A DNA stretch of 64,000 nucleotides from positions 146,620,067 to 146,684,066 of the forward strand of contig NC_079211.1 of assembly GCF_029633865.1 (NCBI RefSeq), in the 5' to 3' direction. The stretch is from Lampris incognitus. Lineage: Eukaryota > Chordata > Actinopteri > Lampriformes > Lampridae. Positions 43,130-54,789 of this stretch are shown here, one piece after another (within the stretch, counting starts at the first letter, position 1; every line of letters starts with the position of its first letter). Under the pieces are notes generated by a model. The model worked only from the letters and a program-made list of their open reading frames with translations, did not search any database and had not been told where the DNA came from. The translations under genes were made by a program, and so were the position numbers.

Positions 43130-44804
43130 CAGTGTTTCTCAACCGGGGGTCCGCGGACCCCTAGTGGTCCGTGGTGTAATTGCAAGGGGTCCGTGAAAAT
43201 AAAATATCTTTTAAAAAAAAGATCCTATGACATTTATAGAAATAGGATTATTTTACTCAAATGTGACCGAGACCTTTATCTACCTAAACTATAAAGGGTA
43301 ACAGGACTTTTTTCCTCTCATTACATCTGTTTCACAAGTGTAATTTATTGTATTTTAATAAGAGATCTCGCTCCCGTTTGCATTGTTAAAAGTTACTGCA
43401 TAAAAATCCTGTTGTTACAATATATCTGAAAGTTACTGAATACATATTCTGTTTTGTTACATATATCTGAAAGTTACTGAATACATATTCTGTTTTGTTA
43501 CATATATCTGAAAGTTACTGAATACATATTCTGTTTTGTTACATATATCTGAAAGTTACTGAATACATATTCTGTTTAGTTACATATATCTGAAAGTTAC
43601 TGAATACATATTCTGTTTAGTTACATATATCTGAAAGTTACTGAATACATATTCTGTTTAGTTACATATATCTGAAAGTTACTGAATACATATTCTGTTT
43701 AGTTACATATATCTGAAAGTTACTGAATACATATTCTGTTTTGTTACATATATCTGAAAGTTACTGAATACATATTCTGTTTAGTTACATATATGTGAAA
43801 GTTACTGAATACATATTCTGTTTAGTTACATATATCTGAAAGTTACTGAATACATATTCTGGTTTGTTACATATATCTGAAAGTTACTGAATACATATTC
43901 TGTTTTGTTACATATATCTGAAAGTTACTGAATACATATTCTGTTTTGTTACATATATCTGAAAGTTACTGAATACATATTCTGTGTTGTTACATATATC
44001 TGAAAGTTACTGAATACATATTCTGTTTAGTTACATATATCTGAAAGTTACTGAATACATATTCTGTTTAGTTACATATATCTGAAAGTTACTGAATACA
44101 TATTCTGTTTAGTTACATATATCTGAAAGTTACTGAATACATATTCTGGTTTGTTACATATATCTGAAAGTTACTGAATACATATTCTGTGTTGTTACAT
44201 ATATCTGAAAGTTACTGAATACATATTCTGGTTTGTTACATATATCTGAGAGTTACTGAATACATATTCTGTGTTGTTACATATATCTGAAAGTTACTGA
44301 ATACATATTCTGTTTTGTTACATATATCTGAAAGTTACTGAATACATATTCTGTTTTGTTACATATATCTGAAAGTTACTGAATACATATTCTGTGTTGT
44401 TACATATATCTGAAAGTTACTGAATACATATTCTGGTTTGTTACATATATCTGAAAGTTACTGAATACATATTCTGTGTTGTTACATATATCTGAAAGTT
44501 ACTGAATACATATTCTGTTTTGTTACATATATCTGAGAGTTACTGAATACATATTCTGTGTTGTTACATATATCTGAAAGTTACTGCATAAGAATTCTGT
44601 TTTGTTAACTATATCTAAGTTACAACTGAAAGCTCTTATTTTTGCCCCAAAGAGTGAATAAATGCTATAATGCAATTTAAAATGCAGTTTCTACTGTTTC
44701 TATCAAATTGCAACCCCCCTCCCCCAAGATCAGGTGGAGGGGTCCTCAGGGTAGATCAAAAACACGCAGGGGGTCCAGGACCCCAAAAAGGTTGAGAACC
44801 ACTG
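43130..44804. mobile_element. hAT-type MITE, minisatellite-expanded copy
   Basis: 1,675 bp. The ends CAGTGTTTCTCAACCGGGGG and GGTTGAGAACCACTG are flanked by a perfect 8-bp duplication AGCTAGAG (43122-43129 and 44805-44812), the hAT hallmark. The outer 260 bp on the left and 190 bp on the right match the 30.7-kb copy nearly base for base. The size difference is the internal array. Confidence 0.93.
43389..44617. repeat. 41-bp minisatellite, 30 units
   Basis: The unit reads AGTTACTGAATACATATTCT followed by GTTTTGTTACATATATCTGAA. Thirty units fill 1,229 bp. The first and last units keep the TGCATAA form of the short copy. The 28 inner units carry TGAATACATATTCTG and differ mainly at one site: GTTTTG, GTTTAG, GGTTTG or GTGTTG. 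Confidence 0.95.
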
Positions 44805-44812
44805 AGCTAGAG

Positions 44813-45641
44813 GGTCGTTTCTTGGTGGAGGGAGGACGGTCAGTTTGTGTGTGTGTGTATATTATGTGTATGTGCATGCTGGTGTGTGTATATGTGTATA
44901 CATCATTATTTATCTGGCAATCATCCCTAATTGTTGCTTATGTTTTAAATTGTGTATGTAAACGTGCAAGTTGTCGTATGTTTCATCATTTACCTCTTGC
45001 AGTAGTTCTCTCATGTTGCCTCTGTTTTGAATTTGTTCACCCTGGGAACCACTTGGTGCTTATTGCTTGAAAAGTGCTCCATAAATAAAGTCATTGTTAT
45101 GATGATCATTATTATATATTTTTAGTATATAACATCACACATGGTGTAATAAAACATTCAGGGACAGTGTTTTATTTGTAAATGACTAATATTGTGTTAT
45201 TTATACCTTTATAAATGGGGGAGTGGTCCAGTCTTCATTAATATTCATGACTGAAATTTGACAAGTATAAGCAAGAGTGGGTGGGGTTTCATATTTTGAT
45301 GATCTGATCTGATTGGCTGTATGTTAATAAGTCCGATGACATCATGAGGATCAGAAAAAGAAGACAGAAGCTGAACTAGGGGAGTCTTAAATAGAGGAAA
45401 ACAGAAAAACTGAATTGTACCTTTAATGGTTGAGCACTTGATTCTTTGCATAGCTGACATGCCGTGGCTCTTGCAACTTGGTTGATCGATTGAATATAAC
45501 ATAATATTAGTATATAATATATAAGCATAATGAGTTATAAATTATTCAGCTATAACAAAACTCTTGTGGTGCATATATACTTACCTCCAGTATTGTATTT
45601 ATTATTCCATTTATTTCTTTTGTTTGCTATTTTGTTTTGGG

Positions 45642-45673
<32 letters not shown>

Positions 45674-46391
45674 TAGAAGGAGGGGTTTGGCCTGGGGTGG
45701 GGTGGGGTGGGGGGGGGGTAGATGACGGGAATGGGACCAGAGAGTGGGACCAGAGAGTTTTAGGGCAAGAATGAGCAGTTGGAATGGACATGGTTGTTGT
45801 TTTAATGTCCTTCCTGTAAACAGCAGCAGCGCCGCCTCCTCGCCAACCAAGATGAGGTTTATCAATGTATGTGAGTCTTGTGGGCGTGGCCTGGGTTAGA
45901 GAGCCATATTCCAGGGGGCTGTGCCAGGTTTCAGGGAGGCAGAGGGATCGGTTATAAATTCATTCAGACTGAGGCTTTTGTTATCGGGCGGACGTGTGTT
46001 GAACAGTTTCAGATGACGTTGCTTTGTGATAGGTTGATAGACTGAGGAAGAGGATGAAGATTGGACTGAGTCACGTGTTGTGATGGTGATGGGTAATGAC
46101 GGTCAGGAATGGGAAGAGGTCGAACAGCAGTGTGATCATACCACATACCACAAGGGGGAGCCGGTGTGAGTGAAGGGTGCGACCGTCCTAGGCAAAGGGC
46201 AAGAAGAAGGTTCAGAAAGGCACGTGTGTAAATAGTCAATCACGTGTGCAGGACAGAACAGCCTGCTGGGAGGTAGCAGCAAGGACGCGACTACCTACCA
46301 TGTTCTGGTGAAGACTCCCTCCTCTTCATCTCAACATGCTAGGTAGTCACATATAAAGACCATCTAACCAATCCCTGCCCCTTAACTTTTA
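44813..46391. other. No gene; LINE-like tail and GT tract
   Basis: Contains a possible L2-type tail (AAAGTGCTCCATAAATAAAG at 45070-45090) and (GT)n at 45645-45672. The rest is unique-looking, without coding signal. Confidence 0.4.
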
Positions 46392-46543
46392 ATATCCATC
46401 CATTATCCAAACTGCTCATCCTGCTCTCAGGGTCACGGGGATGCTGGAGCCTATCCCAGCAGTCCTGAATAAAGTATTCTGATTCTGATTGGGCGACAGG
46501 TGGAGAGACACCTTGGACAGGCTGCCAGTCCATCACAGGGCCT
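46392..46543 (-). mobile_element. V-SINE 3' part with 26-bp insert
   Basis: Minus-strand tail and 3' body are interrupted after CCCAGCAGTC by CTGAATAAAGTATTCTGATT plus CTGATT, then resume at GGGCGACAGGTGG. The insert resembles the extreme 3' tail of a CR1/Rex-type LINE (compare 13440-13483). Confidence 0.75.
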
Positions 46544-46631
46544 TGTCTTGTCATCTCTTCAAATCTCTTCTTATTCAACAACCTATCTCTTTTCATCATG
46601 TCTGTTGTATTGTTCCATTATATATTCTATA

Positions 46632-46862
46632 GGGCGGCACGGTGACGCAGTTGTTAGCGCGGTCGCCTCACAGCAAGACGGTTCTGGGTTCGAGCCCCGG
46701 GGTAGTTCAACCTTGGAGGTCGTCCCGGGTCGTCCTCTGTGTGGAGTTTGCATGTTCTCCCCGTGTCTGTGTGGGTTTCCTCCGGGGTCTCCAGTTTCCT
46801 CCCACAGTCCAAAGACATGTAGGTCAGGTGACTCGGCCGTACTGAATTGTCCCTAGGTGTGA

Positions 46863-46911
<49 letters not shown>

Positions 46912-47038
46912 ACCTGTGATGGACTGGTGGCCTGTCCAGGGTGTCTCCCCACCTGTCGCCCAATGACTGCTGGGATAGGCTCCAGCATCCCCGTGACCCT
47001 GAGAGCAAGATAAGCAGTTTGGATAATGGATGGATTGA
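46632..47038 (+). mobile_element. V-SINE with perfect 11-bp TSD
   Basis: Full-length copy: head GGGCGGCACGGTGACGCAG, B box GGGTTCGAGCCCC, core, body with a long (GT)n and a short tail. The target duplication TATATTCTATA is at 46621-46631 and 47039-47049. Confidence 0.95.
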
Positions 47039-47221
47039 TATATTCTATATATTATAGACAATATGATGTACCCACGTGTATGGCTGAGTGACAGACGGCG
47101 ACTCGCTCGAGCCAGGTCGCGTTAGCTTTAGCCTGCTAGCTAGCTGTGATAACATGTGTGGATGAAGCGGGCGAACATTAAAATCTACTATTGATCCGGT
47201 ATTAAAATCCAGTGTTCAAAT

Positions 47222-47500
47222 TTGAATAATTATTCCAAATACAGAAATAAACTTAATTGTATGCTGAGAAATTCAAAAAGACAGTATTATCAACATAAAT
47301 GTAATATATTTAAAAATGATATGAAAAGTACATGGAGTATCATTAATGACATGATAAATAAGCCCTCTTCTGAAAAATTGCCTCACAGTAGGTTTCATAT
47401 TAATAATGACATCATATCATAGAGGATCCCACTGGAATTGCCAGTGAATTCAATAACTATCTTGTCAGTAGCCAGAGGTCCTGCTTTGGCCACAGAAATT
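47222..47500 (+). pseudogene. LINE pre-RT fragment
   Basis: SKYRNKLNCMLRNSKRQYYQ, then NDMKSTWSIINDMINK and FHINNDIIS, the region between endonuclease and RT of L2/jockey-like fish LINEs. The frame ends soon after. No RT follows. Confidence 0.65.
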
Positions 47501-47879
47501 CCCATCATGCAAACTTGTTCTAATACAAAGTCTATTTCTCATCTACCTTTACATTTACTTTTTCATAGATACTCTAAAAATGTCGTTCCCTTGGTATATA
47601 ACGGTTAAAAATGTCCATGTCAGACTCTGATTTCTTTATTCTTTCATTAGCTCTATGAATTCTTGACTGGCAGGGAGTTATCCCCCCCCCCCCCCACTAT
47701 TCCATCATTTCCTTTCTGCTCTGCTCTCTGAGCAGTTATTAAAACTGTCGCCTAAAAGCAGACCAGCAGAGGGCGCTATGACAACACGTTCTAAATTTGC
47801 TGACGAGACGGCGTTCTGAAACACTCCCTGCAGACCCCCCCCCCCCCTTTCCGGAAAAATTGTACATTTTTTAATGTCT
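47501..47879. other. No gene recognised
   Basis: A-T rich, with two poly-C tracts. No coding signal. Confidence 0.4.
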
Positions 47880-48540
47880 ACTTAAACATAAAAAGTACAC
47901 CTACATTGGGGAACTGACCATGCACTTTAAAAGACACGGTAGTAAGAAAAGACTAAAAACTAACAAGAAAATAGAAACAAGAAAAACTGAAGCGAATAGA
48001 AATAAAAGATGACATAAGCACAAAATATATAAACGAGCATGGTGCACATAACACCCTATTTATTCTGCACTAGTGCAGCACAAAACGAACAGCACAAACG
48101 AAACCCGAGAGGGTAAAACAAGTGGAGGGGCCGGTCCGGTGACCGTTACCTCCCAGTGTCTGAACCCTCTGAGGGAGGAGTTGTAAAGTTAGATGGCCGC
48201 AGGCAGGAACGACCTCCTGTGGCGCTCTGTTGGGCATTTCGGCAGAATGAGTCTATTACGAAAAGTACTCCTGTGCTCAACCAGCACGTCATGGAGTTGG
48301 GTGGGAGACGTTGTCCATGATGACACGTCATTTCAACAGCGTCCTCCTCTCAGAACCCGCCGCCAGAGAATCCAGTTCCACCCCCACAACGTCACCGGCC
48401 TTATGGATCAGTTTATTGAGCCTGTTTGCATCCGCTACCCTCAACCTGCTGCCCCAGGGCACAGGAGAGCCCTGGCCACCACAGACTCACACCACATCCT
48501 GAGCATCGTCTGGCAGATGTTACCTCAGCCTCCTCAGAAA
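47880..48540 (-). mobile_element. Rex1-like LINE, 3' end fragment
   Basis: On the minus strand this matches the 3' part of the 18.8-20.1-kb element: ATGCTCAGGATGTGGTGTGA, GGCAGCAGGTTGAGGGTAGC and AACGTCTCCCACCCA. The 3' UTR runs to about 47880. 5'-truncated at about 48540, directly against a V-SINE. Confidence 0.72.
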
Positions 48541-48544
48541 GTAA

Positions 48545-48800
48545 AGAAGGTACTGGGTTCGAACCCCAGGCCGTCCCAGGGCCTTTCTGTGTGGAGTTTG
48601 CATGTTCTCCCCGTGTTGTGTGGGTTTCCTCCGGGTGCTCCGGTCCCCCCCCACCATCAAAAAGACATGCTTGTTGGGGTTAATACTCCTGTCTGTGCCC
48701 CTGAGCAAGGCAATGGAAAGAAGAACTGGAGTTGGTCCCCCGCTGCTCCTATACAATAAGGATGGGTTAAATGCAGAGAACACATTTCCCTGTAACCTGT
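48545..48800 (+). mobile_element. V-SINE subfamily copy, partial head
   Basis: B box GGGTTCGAACCCC, core with CATGTTCTCCCCGTGTTGTG, and the alternative 3' body (CCCTGAGCAAGGCAATGG; GGTTAAATGCAGAGAACAC). The A box is lost. Confidence 0.8.
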
Positions 48801-48868
48801 ACAATGACAACATAAAGTGGCTTTTCTTCTTTCTTCTCTCTTTTTTGTTTTTGTGGAAGTATTCCTGT

Positions 48869-49252
48869 TGGCAGCACGGTGGCGCAGTGGTTAGCACGGT
48901 CACCTCACAGCAGGAAGGTTCTGGGTTCGAGCCCCGTAGTAGTCCAACCTTTGAGGGTCGTCCTGTGCGTGGAGTTTGCATGTTCTCCCCGTGTCTGCGT
49001 GGGTTTCCTCCGGGGGCTCCGGTTTCCTCCCACAGTCCAAAGACATGTAGGTCAGGTGACTCGGCTGTACTAAATTGTCCCAAGGTGGGGGTGGGGGACT
49101 GTCCAAGGTGTCTCCCCGCCTGCCACCCAGTGACTACTGAGATAGGCTCCAGCATCCCCGCGACCCTGAGAGCAGGATAAGAGGTTTGGATGATGGATGG
49201 ATGGATGGATGGATGATGGATGGATGGATGGATGGATGGATGGATAGATGGA
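48869..49252 (+). mobile_element. V-SINE with TSD and long tail
   Basis: Full-length copy with long (ATGG)n. Target duplication AGTATTCCTGT (48858-48868) and AGTCTTCCTGT (49253-49263), one mismatch. Confidence 0.92.
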
Positions 49253-49542
49253 AGTCTTCCTGTGAGTGTACTAAAGGTTCAGAGCAGACCTTTAAAGGCC
49301 TACGGTCGAAAGTGAAAGTTCTATTCTACTTTTAGTTGAGTTACAGAAGTGCTAAAAGTGTACTCCAAAAACTATGCAACCAATCTAAAAGTACAAGTGT
49401 ACGATTCTCAGGTTTACTTGTAAGTACTGCAAAAATAAGATGAGAGTACACTTGCTTATGTTGAGCTTGAAAGAGCTCTACTGAAGGTGTCCCCGGGATG
49501 ACGTCGGAGTATAAAAACACACCTTCACGCCAGTTCAGAGAT

Positions 49543-49731
49543 GGCCAATCCATGTCCAGAAAGTGAAAGTCCTGACCGTGCATTTGCTCCACCCATGCAC
49601 CAAATCAGCTGATTCCATCAACTAGTTTCCCCCACCTGACTGAAGATGGTGCTGGCCAGAATCAACTGGCGTAGTACATGGGTGGAGCAAATACATGGTT
49701 GGGATTTTTACTTACTGGACATGGATTTGCC
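49543..49731. repeat. Imperfect inverted repeat (MITE-like)
   Basis: Left arm 49543-49597 (CCAATCCATGTCCAGAAAGT to GCATTTGCTCCACCCATG) is mirrored by right arm 49677-49731. The spacer is about 79 bp. It could be a small foldback element; no target duplication was found. Confidence 0.6.
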
Positions 49732-49739
49732 TCCTCGGC

Positions 49740-50077
49740 ACTCTTTCCATGTCACAGTCGTCCCATTTTCCCGGGAAATCTGGACACCCCCCCCCCCCCA
49801 CACACACACACACATACAATGTCATTCTTTACTGCATGGTGTTGTTTGAACAAACCTGAAATCCCTAACGTGAGAAGCATGTAGTCATGTGAAAATTAAC
49901 TTTATAGTGCAGCAAAAATAGAAACGTCTTAGATGTAAATGGGACACACATTTAGCATTGCTTCTTATTAGTGGTGGCAGGTAGTTGTTGCTGTTGTGTA
50001 CATGTCCTCTGTTTGAATTGTGTGTATTTATTGTCATATAGCTGGCATGCATTTACATTTATTTATTTTTGCCCCCC
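49740..50077. other. No gene recognised
   Basis: Short unique-looking stretch with a poly-C/CA tract at 49788-49817. Confidence 0.35.
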
Positions 50078-50484
50078 GTTTCCCCCCAGTTGTACTTGGT
50101 CAATCACCCCACTCTTCCGAGCCGTCCCGGTCGCTGCTCCACCCCCTCTGCCGATCCGGGGAGGGCTGCAGACTACCACATGCCTCCTCCCATACATGTG
50201 GAGTTGCCAGCCGCTTCCTTTCACCTGACAGTGAGGAGTTTCACCAGGGGGATGTAGCGCGTGGGAGGATCACACTATTGCCCCCCCCCCCCGAACAGGC
50301 GCCCCAAGTGACCAGAGGAGGCGCTAGTGCAGCGACTAGGACACACACCCACATCCGGCTTTCCACCCACAGACACAACCAGTTGTGTCTGTAGGGACGC
50401 CCGACCAAGTCAGAGGTAACACGGGGATTCGAACTGGCGATCCCTGTGTTGGTACGGCTAGACCGCTATGCTACCCGGACGTCC
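50078..50484 (-). mobile_element. tRNA-headed SINE (S2)
   Basis: Minus-strand copy, from the GGGGAGGGCTGCAGACTACC body region to the head (GACGTCCGGGTAGCATAGCG on the minus strand) with the B box GTTCGAATCCCC. Confidence 0.87.
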
Positions 50485-51500
50485 AGTTAATGGTTTTTAA
50501 TAGTCCACCGGCTGTCAGATGATGTTCAGGATGTGTCCTGACAGCAGCTGTGCTACGTGGCGCCGCCTCCACCTGCAGACGGAGGAGATGAACTGACTCT
50601 GGGTTCAGCTGCTCCGAACAGGTTCCAGCGGTGGCACACGACGTGGCCCGTTGAGCAGTTTTCATATCACTTAAATCCGTTCAGTTTGGGTCGCGTATTG
50701 CCGTTACCGTAGTCGTAGTGGACTGATTCACGTGGCTTCCTCACTGACCTTTGACCTTCTGCCAAGATGAGAAACGACCAAGTGCAGCCGTCTCCTCCTC
50801 ATTGTGAACGACGGAGACGCGACGTGGAAACCAGCAGAGAGGAGGTGTTTTTAAAAAAACCTTCTGCATCTGTAATCTGTATTTTATCTTACAGCAACAC
50901 GTTGTGTCTGTGTTTTGACCCACAAAGCTCAGCACAGTCTGTCCTTTGTAAAACCCTACATCTGTGTAGCTGGATGTTAATAAGACTTCAGATGTGACCA
51001 GTAGAAACAGGAAATGTTCACAGTAAAGAGACCATATATATGTATATCAATGCATGTGTCGGAGTCAGGCGTGTGTCTCGTGTTATTTTAGCTGGTGCAG
51101 GATGAGTTTCCTCCCGACAGGCGAGTGGAGGGGGGTTAAACGGAGAGCGAGAGAGAGGGAGTCCTGCTGGTGAGATAAGATGACAAACTGTGCCGGCGTT
51201 GCGTAATTCTAAACCTTCTGGCTTCTGTCACGCCGCTAAAAATACGCCTGAGATCTGGTCCGTCCATCTGATGTGGTCTGACCGCATGTTAGCCCGTCTC
51301 CCCGCCTCCGCCTGCAGATACCCGCTTTATACAGCTATCTCATCTGCTACTGGGCTGTAAATCTGTTCATGAGGCGAGACAGACGTAGCGTGGTAGCTTG
51401 TTTCTGCAGCTGTAGCAGAGCTTTACATACACCGTACATACACCGTACACACACCATACTGCCACTGCTCAGCATGACAACGAGTCAACATATTGATTAA
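50485..51500. other. No gene recognised; low repeat content
   Basis: About 1 kb of unique-looking DNA. The section 51180-51400 has balanced composition and could be conserved non-coding sequence, which cannot be judged from one genome. Confidence 0.4.
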
Positions 51501-51504
51501 CATA

Positions 51505-52724
51505 CACTATATGGACAAAAGTATTGGGACACCTGGGCATTAGGCCTACAGGAGCTTTTATGGCATCCCATTCTAAATCCATAGGCATTACTGTGGAGTT
51601 GGTCTCCCCTTTGCAGCTATAACAGCTTCCACTCTTCCGGGAAGGCTTTCCACAAGATTTTGGAGTGTGTCTGTGGGAATTTTTGCCCATTCATCCAGAA
51701 GAGCATTTGTGAGGTCAGGCACTGATGTTGGACGAGAAGACCTGGCTCGCAATCTCCGTTCTAGTTCATCCCAAAGGTGTTCGATGGGGTTGAGGTCAGG
51801 GCTCTGTGCGGGCCAGTCAAGTTCTTCCACACCAAACTCACCCAACCATGTCTTAATGGACCTTGTGGAACAGAAAAGGACCCTCTCCAAACTGTTCCCA
51901 CAAAGTTGGAAGCATAGAATTGTCCAAAATGTCTTGGTATGCTGAAACATTAAGTCGTCCCTTCACTGGGACTAAGGGACCTAGCCTAACCCCTGAAAAA
52001 CAACCTCATACCATTATCCCTCCTCCACCAAACTTTACAGTTGACACAATGCAGTCAGGCAGGTAACGTTCTCCTGGCGTCCACCAAACCCAGACTCGTC
52101 CATCAGACTGCCAGACGGAGAAGCGTGATTCGTCACTCCACAGAACACGTTTCCACTGCTCCAGAGTCCAGTGGCAGCGTGCTTTACACCACTCCATCTG
52201 ACGCTTGGCATTGTGCTTGGTGATGTAAGGCTTGCATGCAGCTGCTCAGCCATGGAAACCCATTCCATGAAGCTCCTGGCACACAGTTTTTGTGCTGATG
52301 TTAATGCCAGAGGAAGGTTGGAACTCTGCAGTTATTGAGTCAACAGAACGTTGGCGACTTTTCCGCACTATGCACCTCAGCACTCGTTGACCCCGCTGTG
52401 TGACTTTACCTGGTCTGCCACCTCGTGACTGAGTTGCTGTTGTTCCTAAATGCTTCCATTTTTCAATACCACTTACAGTTGACCGTGGAATATCTAGCAG
52501 GGAAGAAATTTCATGACCTGCCTTATTGCAAAGGTGGCACCCTATGACAGTACCACGCTTGAATTCATTGAGCTCTTCAGAACGGCCCATTCTTTCACAA
52601 ATGTTTGTAAATGCAGCCTGCTTGACTAGCTGCTGGATTTTATACACCTGTGGCAATGGGTCTGAATGAAACACCTGAATTCAATGATTAAGAGGTGTGT
52701 CCCAATACTTTGGTCCATATAGTG
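51505..52724 (-). mobile_element. Tc1-like transposon relic
   Basis: The ends read CACTATATGGACAAAAGTAT and, inverted, CACTATATGGACCAAAGTAT. TA lies at the left (51503-51504); the right side has AG. The transposase on the minus strand is broken into three frames. Confidence 0.9.
51588..52674 (-). pseudogene. Tc1-like transposase with catalytic deletion
   Basis: N-terminal frame (52246-52674): GRSEELNEFKRGTVIGCHLC, HEISSLLDIPRSTVSGIEKW and RGGRPGKVTQRGQ (DNA binding, GRPGK linker). Middle frame (52006-52197): [20 protein letters not shown] and SDESRFSVW (first Asp). C-terminal frame (51588-51950): WLGEFGVEELDWPAQSPDLN and PIEHLWDELERRL (third acidic residue). Near 51862-51868 the segment that should hold the second catalytic Asp is deleted: the code passes from GEGPFLFH directly to the RSIKTWLG side. 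It is inactive. Confidence 0.87.
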
Positions 52725-52823
52725 AGTGTATTAATCCATGTGACTGTGTTGCCACATCTGTTTTCACCCTTCAGAGAAGAAAATGTGCCGATCCCATAGA
52801 TTTGTTAATAAAATAACCATAAG

Positions 52824-52829
<6 letters not shown>

Positions 52830-52902
<73 letters not shown>

Positions 52903-52905
52903 ATG
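52830..52905. repeat. (GT)n(GTAT)n microsatellite
   Basis: GT run followed by GTAT units. Confidence 0.92.
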
Positions 52906-53028
52906 TGTATATATAAATAATCCAGTGACGGGCTTCTGCTGTCTCAAAGAATTTGCTTGACTCACTGGATTATTTTTCTCCTTATTTCTTGAGCACTTTC
53001 TCTACCGTTGAGTGTTTCTTTTAACAAA

Positions 53029-53262
53029 GGGCGGCACGGTGGCTCAGTGGTTAGTGCGGTCGACTCAACAGTCAGCAGGTCTTGGGTTCGAGCCCCAGGG
53101 TAGTCCAACCTTGGGGGTCGTCCCGGGTCATCCTCTGTGTGGAGTTTGCATGTTCTCCCCGTGTCTGCGTGGGTTTCCTCCGGGGGCTCCGGTTTCCTCC
53201 CACAGTCCAAAGACATGTAGGTCAGGTGGATCAGCCGTACTAAATTGTCTCTGTGTGTGTTT
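53029..53262 (+). mobile_element. V-SINE, 3'-truncated
   Basis: Head (GGCGGCACGGTGGCTCAG; GGGTTCGAGCCCC) and core are present. The sequence leaves the family after ACTAAATTGTC, so the 3' body and tail are lost. Confidence 0.88.
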
Positions 53263-53681
53263 TGTGTGTGGGATTATGTGGGGTCTCTGTTCCTTAGTGT
53301 GTGAGGTGGTGGTTGGGTTCTGGTTCAGGTCGGTGTCAGGGTCTTGGGGTGTCGCATCGCAGCGTTTCAAAGGCGTATCTGCTTAAATCCCCCCACCTCT
53401 TCTCACCAAACTGGATTTCCCTCCTTGTCTACTCTCTCACAAGCCTGTTTTCATGATTGTTTCCTCTGTAGAGGTGAAATACATCATGGAGCTGGAACAG
53501 AAGTCACCGTTAGCCCGAGCATCTCCACGTGAACGAGTCGGTGTTCGCTCCCTCACCGTGTTTCTGTCTCCATGAGCTGATGGCAGCTGTGCAGGGAAAT
53601 CTGCCCTTTAAGCTTTTATACCTGCTGAACATAAAACTGCCGAACACATGAAATAATACGTGTGAACTCAGAAGACCATCG
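53263..53681. other. No gene recognised
   Basis: Unique-looking sequence, no coding signal. Confidence 0.35.
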
Positions 53682-53782
53682 GCAACGTGATGAGACCACC
53701 GGCAACGTGATGAGACCGCCGGCAACGTGATGAGACCACCGGCAACGTGATGAGACCGCCGGCAACGTGATGAGACTGCTGA
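53682..53782. repeat. 20-bp minisatellite, 5 units
   Basis: Unit GGCAACGTGATGAGACCACC, with alternating ACCACC and ACCGCC ends, suggesting that a 40-bp dimer was the copied unit. Confidence 0.93.
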
Positions 53783-53842
53783 ACATACAGGATGAGACTA
53801 CTTGTCTGATGGAGACCTCTTTAAAAGCAATCACTTATTTCC

Positions 53843-53927
53843 ATCCATCCATCCATAATGATGATGGTGATGATGATAATAATAATAATAATAATCCATC
53901 ATAATGGATGGATGGATGATGTCCTTG
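53843..53927. repeat. Simple repeats flanked by inverted CCATC tracts
   Basis: (CCAT)n, then (GATGAT)n and (AAT)n, then (GGAT)n. The opposing CCAT and ATGG runs look like two SINE tails facing each other. Confidence 0.7.
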
Positions 53928-54189
53928 GAGGTGAGATCTTGGACATCACCGTGTGAAAAGGAGGGAAGGTTTTCTCTCTAATGCAGATCTTCTCATCTGA
54001 ACTCACCGACTAGTCCTCCTCTCTGGGTAACTGTGTGTTGATCAGTCAAATCAGCTGGCGTCATTCTGGGCAGGGAAGAAAACCTGCATACACATGAGTC
54101 TACATGGCACATGGTGACCGTGCTACATTATGCGATGTTTCAGGACAAGCAAATTATTCCTTCTGCTTTCTTTTCATTCATGTTGTGGT

Positions 54190-54626
54190 TCATCCATCCA
54201 TCCATTATCCAAGTTCATATCATCCATCCATCCATTATCCAAGTTCATATCATCCATCCATCCATCCATTATCCAAGCTGCTTATCCCAATTGGGGTTGC
54301 GGGATGCTGGAGCCTATCCCAGCAGTCATTGGCAGGTGGCAGGTGGGGAGACACCCTGGAGAGGCCGCCAGGCCATCACAGGGCCCACACACTCATTCAC
54401 ACCTAGGGACAGTTAAGTATGGCTGAGTCACCTGACCTACATGTCTTTGAACTGTGAGGGGAGACCGGAGCACCCGGAGGAAATCCACCGCAGACACGGG
54501 GAGAACATGCAAACTCCACACAGAGGACGACCCGGGACGACCCCCAAGGTTGGACTACCCCGGGGCTCGAACCCAGGACCTTCTTGCTGTGAGGCGACCG
54601 CACTAACCACTGCAACTGTGCTGCCT
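54190..54626 (-). mobile_element. V-SINE with reduplicated tail
   Basis: Full-length minus-strand copy; the head ends at GCACTAACCACTGCAACTGT. The tail segment CATCCATCCATTATCCAAGT plus TCATAT is repeated about three times (54190-54280). Confidence 0.92.
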
Positions 54627-54789
54627 ATTGTGGTAATCTGGATGTAAAATGTCAAAAACAGGAGAAACCCCCCCCAAAATTGGGTTTTCTGTTATCAACA
54701 CTGTTACAGATTTGAGTTTGTTCTCATTTCTGCTTTGACAAAGTAGATCTCTAGTTTCCTTTCTGGCCCCGCCCCTCCTACATTCTTTT

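Noticed and set aside
43389..44617. CRISPR-like array
   Set aside because: Regularly spaced repeats, but the units are contiguous with no unique spacers; it is a minisatellite in a MITE of a vertebrate genome.
53682..53782. CRISPR-like array
   Set aside because: Contiguous 20-bp units without spacers.
54104..54426. HPSIHYPSSYHPSIH-type protein
   Set aside because: Translation of the reduplicated CCAT tail of a V-SINE.
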